In this document: positions 1 to 5,799 of the stretch, piece after piece
How the letters are laid out: each line of letters begins with the position of its first letter
How positions within the stretch are numbered: position 1 is the stretch's first letter
Origin: an uncultured Collinsella sp.
GTDB lineage: Bacteria; Actinomycetota; Coriobacteriia; Coriobacteriales; Coriobacteriaceae
DNA: 5,799 nucleotides
Reading direction: 5' to 3'
Assembly: GCA_900759435.1 (NCBI GenBank)
Contig: CAAEVD010000130.1
Location: 1 to 5,799, forward strand
Notes under the pieces: generated by a model
What the model was told of the DNA's origin: nothing
The model's database searches: none
Seen by the model: only the letters and a program-made list of their open reading frames with translations
Made by a program: the position numbers and the translations under genes

Positions 1-20
1 CTAAGTTATCCCCCGGCATT

Positions 21-55
21 CAGAAAATCTAAGTGCCAAAAAATAAGATTTTTTG
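21..55. repeat. AT-rich inverted repeat upstream of groES
   Basis: CAGAAAATCT (21-30) can pair with AGATTTTTTG (46-55) over 10 positions, one of them G-T, across a 15-base loop. The 3' arm contains a run of six T. It could be a weak terminator of an upstream gene lying outside the window, a protein-binding site in the groES promoter region, or chance in AT-rich DNA. The low GC content of the stem argues against a strong intrinsic terminator. Confidence 0.25.
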
Positions 56-92
56 ACTCTGTGTTGTATAACCCGCCATTCGTGGGTACCAT
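44..92 (+). promoter_or_regulatory. possible groES promoter zone
   Basis: This AT-rich stretch in a GC-rich window is the likely place for the groESL promoter, but no single -35/-10 pair is convincing. TTGACT (53-58) is a good -35, yet nothing -10-like lies 16-18 bases downstream. TATAAC (67-72) is a good -10 but has no matching -35. TTGTAT (64-69) and TACCAT (87-92) are 17 bases apart, with weaker hexamers. An imperfect inverted repeat lies at 71-76 (ACCCGC) and 82-87 (GTGGGT), with one G-T pair and a 5-base gap. It overlaps the possible -10 and could be an operator. No CIRCE (TTAGCACTC-N9-GAGTGCTAA) or HAIR-type site is visible. Confidence 0.3.
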
Positions 93-114
93 TCAACGCG
101 TACGCAAACAAAAA

Positions 115-146
115 GGGTTAACCCGCGCGGCATGACCGCGCGGCCC
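115..146 (+). promoter_or_regulatory. GC-rich inverted repeat in the groES leader
   Basis: GGGTTAACCC (115-124) is a perfect 10-base palindrome. It overlaps the first of two identical CCGCGCGG octamers (123-130 and 136-143) separated by CATGA. Each octamer is its own reverse complement, so the pair is both a direct and an inverted repeat. In RNA it gives an 8-bp all-GC stem with a 5-base loop, and GGG (115-117) can also pair with CCC (144-146). The structure ends five bases before the groES Shine-Dalgarno. It may stabilise the 5' end of the mRNA, influence ribosome access, or bind a protein as DNA. Its presence is certain; its role is unknown. Confidence 0.5.
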
Positions 147-150
147 AAAA

Positions 151-156
151 AGGAGG
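151..156 (+). promoter_or_regulatory. groES ribosome binding site (sets the start)
   Basis: AGGAGG lies 8 bases before the ATG at 165. An in-frame ATG at 132 lies inside the leader inverted repeat, and starting there would place this Shine-Dalgarno inside the coding region. It would also add an 11-residue N-terminal extension unlike GroES. The start is therefore 165. Confidence 0.9.
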
Positions 157-164
157 AAACAAGC

Positions 165-448
165 ATGTCGTCTTTGAAGCCGCTTGCAGATCGCGTCCTG
201 GTCAAGCCCGACGAGGCCGAGCAGAAGACCGCTTCTGGCCTGTACATCGCCAGCAACGCTCAGGAGAAGCCGCAGCGCGGCACCATCGTTGCCGTTGGCG
301 CCGGTAAGGTCAACGACAAGGGCGAGCGCATCCCCATGGACGTTCAGGTCGGCGACGTTGTCATCTACGGTAAGTTTGGTGGCAACGAGGTCAAGGTCGA
401 CGGCGAGAAGTATCTGCTGATGCGCGCCGACGACATCTACGCCGTCGT

Positions 449-458
<10 letters not shown>
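165..458 (+). CDS. groES: GroES co-chaperonin (10 kDa)
   Basis: This 97-residue cytoplasmic protein is the heptameric lid of the chaperonin chamber. It binds GroEL in an ATP-dependent way and closes the folding cage over unfolded substrate. The chain starts MSSLKPLADRVLVKP, the usual GroES opening, with basic and hydrophobic positions where the family has them. The mobile loop is about residues 16-36. Its GroEL-contacting hydrophobic tripeptide, often IVL, here reads LYI (26-28). The RGTIVAVGAGK stretch (39-49), the GDVVIYGKFGG segment (63-73) and the C-terminal DDIYAVVEA end complete the fold, and the length matches the family. The start at 165 is set by AGGAGG at 151-156. It is the first gene of an operon with groEL, which begins 96 bases downstream. 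Heat-shock control is expected for the family, but no known operator is visible here. Confidence 0.97.
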
Positions 459-2192
<1,734 letters not shown>

Positions 2193-2193
2193 G

Positions 2194-2294
2194 GCCGACA
2201 AGGTCTAGAACTCCCACCGGGAATCCGGGGGCGGGACGGGGGCTTCTCTCCGGAACGTCCTCGGATTCCCTGCGTTTACGGCCTTGAGGTCGGC
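2194..2294 (+). terminator. nested inverted-repeat structure after groEL (possible terminator or 3' UTR element)
   Basis: Starting two bases after the groEL stop, several nested complementary arms are visible. GCCGAC (2194-2199) pairs with GTCGGC (2289-2294), and AAGG (2200-2203) pairs with CCTT (2282-2285). GGGAATCCG (2219-2227) pairs perfectly with CGGATTCCC (2262-2270). GGACG (2234-2238) pairs with CGTCC (2256-2260). Together they define one elongated folded element of about 100 bases. The 9-bp stem is followed by only TGCGTTTACG, with no real U-tract, so this is a poor classical intrinsic terminator. It could still end or stabilise the groESL transcript. No coding potential is evident. 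Confidence 0.45.
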
Positions 2295-2340
2295 TCGCGG
2301 AGAAGGACGTGGTTGATGGGAATACGTGTCCCCCTCGCTG

Positions 2341-2359
2341 TTTCGCGTTTCGCGCGAAA
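2341..2359. repeat. short perfect hairpin between groEL and the riboswitch promoter
   Basis: TTTCGCG (2341-2347) and CGCGAAA (2353-2359) form a perfect 7-bp stem with a 5-base loop. TTTCGCGCGAAA (2348-2359) is also a perfect 12-base palindrome sharing the second arm, so two alternative structures are possible. No T-tract follows. It lies about 80 bases upstream of the ribU promoter and could be an operator or a remnant terminator. Function is unknown. Confidence 0.3.
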
Positions 2360-2436
2360 GGCGCGCTACTTTGGGATGGGTGGGGAACGTGGTTGTTACG
2401 GCAACTGGTCTCCGCCATAAATTACCTTTGGCATAC

Positions 2437-2464
2437 TTGCGCGAAAGCCTGCTGGTGCTACACT
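2437..2464 (+). promoter_or_regulatory. promoter of the riboflavin ECF operon
   Basis: TACACT (2459-2464) is a good -10, directly preceded by TGC (2456-2458), an extended -10. TTGCGC (2437-2442) is a partial -35 with 16-base spacing. The predicted start of transcription, about 2470-2472, falls at the 5' arm of the riboswitch's closing stem, which is independent support. A second, weaker candidate lies upstream: TTGTTA (2393-2398) and CATAAA (2416-2421), 17 bases apart. Confidence 0.55.
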
Positions 2465-2470
2465 TGCAAT

Positions 2471-2658
2471 TGCTGTTTCAGGGCGGGGTGAAATTCCCCA
2501 CTGGCGGTAAATCGGGCGATGTCAAAGGGACACCGTGGCGCAGGTAAAGTGCCTGCGGCCGAGCCGATGAGTCCGCGACCCGTGTGTGCGTTGGTTCGCA
2601 TGCCGGCTGAACTGGTGAGATACCAGTACCAACGGTTAGAGTCCGGATGAAAGAGGCA
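2471..2658 (+). promoter_or_regulatory. FMN riboswitch (RFN element)
   Basis: This leader RNA binds flavin mononucleotide and turns off expression of downstream flavin genes. The conserved RFN blocks are present in order. GGGGTGAAATTCCCC (2485-2499) is helix P2. CTGGCGGTAA (2501-2510) pairs through GCGG (2504-2507) with CCGC (2573-2576) in GTCCGCGACCCG. ACTGGTGAGATACCAGT (2611-2627) is the late hairpin, followed by ACGGTTAGAGTCCGGATG (2632-2649). The closing stem P1 pairs TTTC (2476-2479) with GAAA (2649-2652) and TGC (2471-2473) with GCA (2656-2658). The element is enlarged by extra hairpins at 2520-2532, 2539-2557 and 2586-2601. There is no terminator between the aptamer and ribU, and the 3' side of P1 runs into the Shine-Dalgarno. 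Control is therefore probably at translation initiation. Identification is very secure; the mechanism is inferred. Confidence 0.95.
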
Positions 2659-2665
2659 GGTGATC
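2656..2665 (+). promoter_or_regulatory. ribU ribosome binding site, overlapping riboswitch P1
   Basis: AGGTGATC (2658-2665) is an 8-base match to the 3' end of 16S rRNA (GAUCACCU). It places the anti-Shine-Dalgarno core about 7 bases from the ATG at 2668. This fixes the start at 2668. The in-frame ATG at 2647 lies in the conserved GGATG of the riboswitch aptamer and has no ribosome binding site of its own, so it is not the start. Confidence 0.75.
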
Positions 2666-2667
2666 TT

Positions 2668-3258
2668 ATGTCTGAACAGTCGCAGCATATCCATTTTGAG
2701 AACACGAATAGGTGGAGCACCAAACAGCTCGTTACCATGGCGTTGATGTGCGCCTTGGGAGCACTGTTTATGTATGTGCAGCTGCCCATCCTTCCCTCGG
2801 CGCCGTTTTTGACGTATGACCCGTCGCTGGTGCCGGCGATGGTGTGTGGATTTGCGTATGGCCCTGGTGCCGGCACCGCTGTTGCCGCTATGGCGATCGT
2901 TATCCATGCGCTTACCACGGGCGATTGGGTCGGTGCGCTTATGAACTTGGTTGCCACGCTGGGCTATATTCTGCCTGCGGCTATCGTCTACCAGAAGATG
3001 CATACCTATAAGGGTGCCGTGATTGGCCTGGCGCTCGGCGTCATTGCCGCTACGGCGCTGTCCATGGTCGCGAACCTGACCATCGGCGTTTGGTTCTGGT
3101 ATGGCTCGGCCGATGTGATTTTGCCACTCATGCTTCCTGCTGTTCTGCCGTTCAACCTTATCAAGACCGTGCTTAACTCGGTATTGACGCTTGCAGTGTA
3201 CAAGGCGGTCTCTAATCTCATCACGCCCAAGAAGGACCAGGTCAAAGGCCGCGCATGA
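2668..3258 (+). CDS. ribU: RibU, riboflavin-specific S component of an ECF transporter
   Basis: This 196-residue integral membrane protein captures riboflavin and delivers it to the ECF energising module for ATP-driven import. After a polar N-terminus (1-20) come hydrophobic segments at roughly 21-40, 53-82, 88-108, 116-138, 148-162 and 165-185, consistent with the six-helix S-component fold. Helix 1 carries an A-x3-A motif (A25, A29) of the type that contacts EcfT. The RibU-type loop appears as PFLTYDPSLVPAMV (46-59), close to the family's KYDPSDIP pattern. PFNLIKTVLNSVLT (161-174) matches the usual C-terminal RibU helix. Assignment rests on these motifs, the FMN riboswitch directly upstream and the ECF genes downstream. 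The stop codon overlaps the ecfA start (ATGA), suggesting coupled translation. FMN is expected to repress it. Confidence 0.93.
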   Translation: MSEQSQHIHFENTNRWSTKQLVTMALMCALGALFMYVQLPILPSAPFLTYDPSLVPAMVCGFAYGPGAGTAVAAMAIVIHALTTGDWVGALMNLVATLGYILPAAIVYQKMHTYKGAVIGLALGVIAATALSMVANLTIGVWFWYGSADVILPLMLPAVLPFNLIKTVLNSVLTLAVYKAVSNLITPKKDQVKGRA

Positions 3259-5159
3259 TTGAGTGTCGGGGCGTTTCCTTTAGCTATGACGGTGCTGCAC
3301 TGGCGCTCGATGGCATCGATCTGAACATCGAGGATGGCGAGTTTTTCTGCATCCTCGGCGGAAACGGGTCGGGCAAGTCGACGTTTGCCAAGCATTTGAA
3401 CGCGCTGCTGCAGCCCGATGCGGGAACGGTGTGCGTCAACGGCATGGACGCGTCCGATCCCGAGCTGGTTTACGATATCCGCTCGACTGCGGGCATGGTG
3501 TTCCAGAATCCCGACGACCAGCTTGTGGCGACGCTTGTCGAGGACGATGTTGCGTTTGGTCCCGAGAACTTAGGGGTCGAATCGGCCCAGATCGCGCAGC
3601 GCGTGCGCGAGGCGCTGAAGGCCGTGGGTCTGGTGGGCTTTGAGCGCCACGAGACCCACGCTCTCTCGGGCGGACAAAAGCAGCGCGTGGCGCTTGCCGG
3701 CGTGCTCGCCATGGAGCCGCGCGTGCTCATTTTGGACGAGGCGTCCTCGATGCTCGATCCGCGCGGGCGCAAGGGCCTTATGAAGGCCTGTCACGCGCTG
3801 CACGAACGCGGCATGACCATCGTGATGATTACGCACTTTATGGAAGAGGCCGCCGAGGCCGATCGAGTCGCGGTGTTTCGGGCGGGGCGCGTTGCCATGT
3901 TGGGCACGCCCGATGAAATCTTGACGCAGGCGGACGAACTCGCGCGGCTGAACCTGGATATGCCGGCATCGTGCTGTCTTGGCAGGGCGCTTCGTGCGAA
4001 GGGCGTGCCCGTTCACGCGCAGGTGCGCGAGGCGGATATGGTTGCCGAGGTTGCGCAGGCCTATACCGAGCGAAGTGAGGCGGGCACCGCGGGGCAGTCT
4101 TCCGCATCCCAGTCGGAAATCGCTGACGGCGCTGTTCCGGCAGACAATGAGGACAACGCGTCAGAGCCCGTCATCGAGATTTCGCACCTTTCGTATAGCT
4201 ATTCGCTGAGCGCCCGTGAGCGTCGCCGTTGGCACAAGCGCTCAGCCGCCGAGGGCGCATCGAACAAGCAGGCCCTCTGGGGCAACGACCCTAGCAGCCC
4301 TTGGGCGTTGCGTGATGTGTCGCTAACGGTGTGTCGTGGCGAGTTCCTGGGCCTTGCGGGCCATACCGGTTCGGGTAAGTCGACGCTGGTTCAGCATCTC
4401 AACGGTCTGATTCGTCCCCAGGAGGGTTCCGTTTACGCATTGGGGCTCGACCTGGCAAACAAGAAAGATGCCGACGCGGTTAAGGCAAAGGTCGGCGTGG
4501 TGTTTCAGTATCCAGAGCGTCAGCTGTTTGCCGAGACCGTGGCACAGGACGTGGCATTTGGTCCGCGTAACCTTGGCTTGTCGCAGGCCGAGGTTGCCCG
4601 CCGCGTTGAGTCATCGCTCGCGCGCGCGGGCCTCGACCTGGCCACGGTGGGCGACAAGAGCCCCTTTGAGCTCTCGGGCGGGCAGCAGCGGCGCGTGGCG
4701 TTTGCTGGCGTGCTCGCCATGGAGCCCGAAGTCCTGGTGCTCGATGAGCCCATGGCGGGGCTCGATCCGGCGGCGCGCAGTGATTTCCTGGGGCTCATCG
4801 ATCGACTTCACCGCGATGGCCTGACCGTCGTCATGGTCTCACACAGTATGGATGACCTTGCCAATTGTTGCGACCGTATTGTCGTGATGAACGAGGGCGC
4901 GGTGTTTGCCGAGGGCACGCCCGCTCAGGTTTTTGCGCATGCGGATGAGCTTAAATCAATCGGCTTGGGTGTTCCCGCTGCCCAGCGCATGGCGCTGGCG
5001 CTTGCGAAGGCAGGCGTGCCGCTGCGCTTTGACGGCCTCTATACGGTTGAGTCGTTGGCCGACGAGTTGGTGGACCTGCTTATCGGTCGCTCGGACGGTC
5101 CTTCTAACGTCGCGGACATTGCTAAATCCAAGACGGTCGCGCGAGAGGAGGGCTGCTAA
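3255..5159 (+). CDS. ecfA: fused EcfA1-EcfA2 ATPase of the ECF transporter
   Basis: This 634-residue cytoplasmic ABC ATPase carries two complete nucleotide-binding domains on one chain, where many ECF systems use two proteins. It would power substrate release from RibU through EcfT. Domain 1 (about 1-270) has A-loop Y11, Walker A GNGSGKST (36-43), Q84, signature LSGGQKQR (137-144), Walker B with E162, the EcfA1-like DEASSMLDP (161-169) and H194. Domain 2 (about 305-634) has Y316, Walker A GHTGSGKST (369-377), Q418 in the EcfA2-like FQYPERQLF (417-425), LSGGQQRR (473-480), DEPMAGLDP (497-505) with E498, and H530. Both sites look catalytically complete. An acidic, Ser/Ala-rich linker (about 271-304) joins them. 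Domain 2 has a basic insertion of about 29 residues between its A-loop tyrosine and Walker A. The start overlaps the ribU stop; AAAGG (3244-3248) is only a weak Shine-Dalgarno. The stop overlaps the ecfT start. Confidence 0.93.
   Translation: MIECRGVSFSYDGAALALDGIDLNIEDGEFFCILGGNGSGKSTFAKHLNALLQPDAGTVCVNGMDASDPELVYDIRSTAGMVFQNPDDQLVATLVEDDVAFGPENLGVESAQIAQRVREALKAVGLVGFERHETHALSGGQKQRVALAGVLAMEPRVLILDEASSMLDPRGRKGLMKACHALHERGMTIVMITHFMEEAAEADRVAVFRAGRVAMLGTPDEILTQADELARLNLDMPASCCLGRALRAKGVPVHAQVREADMVAEVAQAYTERSEAGTAGQSSASQSEIADGAVPADNEDNASEPVIEISHLSYSYSLSARERRRWHKRSAAEGASNKQALWGNDPSSPWALRDVSLTVCRGEFLGLAGHTGSGKSTLVQHLNGLIRPQEGSVYALGLDLANKKDADAVKAKVGVVFQYPERQLFAETVAQDVAFGPRNLGLSQAEVARRVESSLARAGLDLATVGDKSPFELSGGQQRRVAFAGVLAMEPEVLVLDEPMAGLDPAARSDFLGLIDRLHRDGLTVVMVSHSMDDLANCCDRIVVMNEGAVFAEGTPAQVFAHADELKSIGLGVPAAQRMALALAKAGVPLRFDGLYTVESLADELVDLLIGRSDGPSNVADIAKSKTVAREEGC
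5146..5151 (+). promoter_or_regulatory. ecfT ribosome binding site
   Basis: AGGAGG lies inside the last codons of ecfA, 7 bases before the ATG at 5159. The TAATG junction puts the ecfT start on the last base of the ecfA stop codon. The site is stronger than the one before ecfA, fitting coupled but robust translation of the membrane subunit. Confidence 0.85.
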
Positions 5160-5799
5160 TGGAGGCGTTTTCGTTTGGCAGCTACTATCCCGGCGATAGT
5201 GCAATTCACCGCCTGGACCCGCGAACCAAGTTGCTCTTGGGCTTTGTGTTTCTGATCACGACGCTCACGGTCAGCAGCTTCCGCGGACTGGTCCCGGTCG
5301 CAATCTTCGTTGTCCTGATCTATGCTGTGTCCCGGGTGCCGGCTCGTCGCGTCCTGTCATCGATGGCGCCGCTGCTGGCGATCGTCGCGGTGGTCGCGGT
5401 GCTCAACCTGTTTTCCGACCAGAGCGGGCGCATTCTGTGGCAGCTCGGCTTTTTGCAGATAAGCGAGGGCTCGCTGCATTCCGCCGCCTTTATGGCGTGC
5501 CGCCTGACCTTGATGATGGCCGGCATGAGCGCTATTACGCTCACCACGCCCACGCTCGATCTCACCGCGGGCTTTGAGCGCCTGCTCGCGCCGTTTGCGC
5601 GTGTGGGACTTCCTGCGCACGAGCTCGGCATGATCATGGGTATCGCGCTGCGCTTTATGCCGCAGTTTGCCACCGAGATGAAGCAGACGGCCGATGCGCA
5701 GGCGAGCCGCGGTGCGCGCGTGACGGGAGGCCCGCTCGGCGGCGTGCGTATGCTCGGCAGTGTGGCGATTCCGCTGTTCACGGGCGTGTTCCGTCATGC
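5159..5799 (+). CDS. ecfT: EcfT, transmembrane coupling protein of the ECF transporter (3' end missing)
   Basis: The frame is open to the window edge, giving 213 complete codons. EcfT is typically about 265 residues, so roughly the last 50 are probably outside. The protein spans the membrane and couples ATP hydrolysis by EcfA to movement of the S component. It begins MEAFSFGSYYPGDSAIHRLD, followed by PRTKLLL (21-27); this short N-terminal region ending in LDPRTKL is typical of EcfT. Hydrophobic helices lie at about 24-40, 43-58, 68-86 and 107-128. The cytoplasmic coupling region follows, with FERLLAPFARVGLPAHELGMI (139-159), ALRFMPQF (163-170) and ADAQASRGAR (178-187). ASRG (182-185) fits the first of the two Ala-Arg-Gly motifs that dock on the ATPases; the second would be past the edge. 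It follows ecfA with a one-base overlap and belongs to the ribU operon. Confidence 0.92.
   Translation, partial: MEAFSFGSYYPGDSAIHRLDPRTKLLLGFVFLITTLTVSSFRGLVPVAIFVVLIYAVSRVPARRVLSSMAPLLAIVAVVAVLNLFSDQSGRILWQLGFLQISEGSLHSAAFMACRLTLMMAGMSAITLTTPTLDLTAGFERLLAPFARVGLPAHELGMIMGIALRFMPQFATEMKQTADAQASRGARVTGGPLGGVRMLGSVAIPLFTGVFRH

Noticed and set aside
103..143. Minus-strand intrinsic terminator (GC stem followed by TTTTTGTTT when read on the minus strand)
   Set aside because: The shape is suggestive, but no minus-strand gene exists in the region to be terminated; the genes here all run on the plus strand.
132..164. Earlier in-frame ATG (132) as the groES start
   Set aside because: It lies in the loop of the leader inverted repeat, and the extension would contain the AGGAGG Shine-Dalgarno. 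GroES proteins normally begin close to the LKPLADRV motif.
2309..2491. 60-codon plus-strand frame with a Cys-rich C-terminus (CAKACWCYTCNCC) upstream of the riboswitch
   Set aside because: It starts at GTG with the nearest purine-rich stretch too close to act as a Shine-Dalgarno. It runs through the extended -10 promoter and ends inside helix P2 of the riboswitch. That region is better explained as regulatory DNA/RNA.
2326..2547. 73-codon plus-strand frame reading into the riboswitch
   Set aside because: It overlaps the promoter and conserved RFN blocks, has no convincing ribosome binding site and no recognisable protein features.
2647..2667. Earlier in-frame ATG (2647) as the ribU start
   Set aside because: This ATG belongs to the conserved GGATG of the FMN aptamer. 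The 16S-complementary AGGTGATC positions initiation at 2668, and the extra seven residues would be encoded by P1.
2458..3003. Minus-strand frames opposite the riboswitch and the 5' half of ribU
   Set aside because: They have no ribosome binding site and no protein family character, and they overlap a secure riboswitch and a secure membrane protein gene on the other strand.
5320..5797. Minus-strand frames opposite ecfT
   Set aside because: The plus strand gives a continuous EcfT with helices and an Ala-Arg-Gly-type motif, a good Shine-Dalgarno and a coupled start. The minus-strand frames are His/Arg-rich shadows.

Overview
The window holds two adjacent, co-oriented transcription units from a GC-rich bacterium. 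The first is the chaperonin operon groES-groEL. The second is a riboflavin uptake operon: an FMN riboswitch, ribU, a fused two-ATPase ecfA gene, and ecfT, which runs off the right edge. GC-rich codon use, the character of GroEL and the compact ECF operon suggest an actinobacterium of the Coriobacteriia, such as a Collinsella-like gut organism. That placement is inference from sequence character and was not checked by a search.

Region by region: 1-164 is the groES leader. It has an AT-rich possible promoter zone, no recognisable CIRCE or HAIR heat-shock operator, and a strong GC-rich inverted repeat just before the groES ribosome binding site. groES (165-458) and groEL (555-2192) follow, separated by 96 bases that contain or border three small inverted repeats. 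The 475 bases from 2193 to 2667 contain no convincing gene. They hold a nested inverted-repeat structure after groEL (2194-2294), a small hairpin (2341-2359), an extended -10 promoter (2437-2464) and a complete FMN (RFN) riboswitch (2471-2658). The 3' strand of the riboswitch's closing stem runs directly into the ribU Shine-Dalgarno.

ribU (2668-3258), ecfA (3255-5159) and ecfT (5159 onward) overlap by 4 and 1 bases, so they are probably translationally coupled. Together they encode every part of an energy-coupling-factor importer: substrate-binding membrane protein, two ATPase domains on one chain, and transmembrane coupling protein. FMN would shut the system off when flavin is plentiful.

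The gene families are all well known, and I see no clearly undescribed system. The points most worth a second look are the riboswitch-to-Shine-Dalgarno geometry, the fused EcfA with a basic insertion in its second ATPase domain, the placement of the whole ECF energising module under FMN control, and the unexplained structured DNA/RNA in the groES leader and after groEL.
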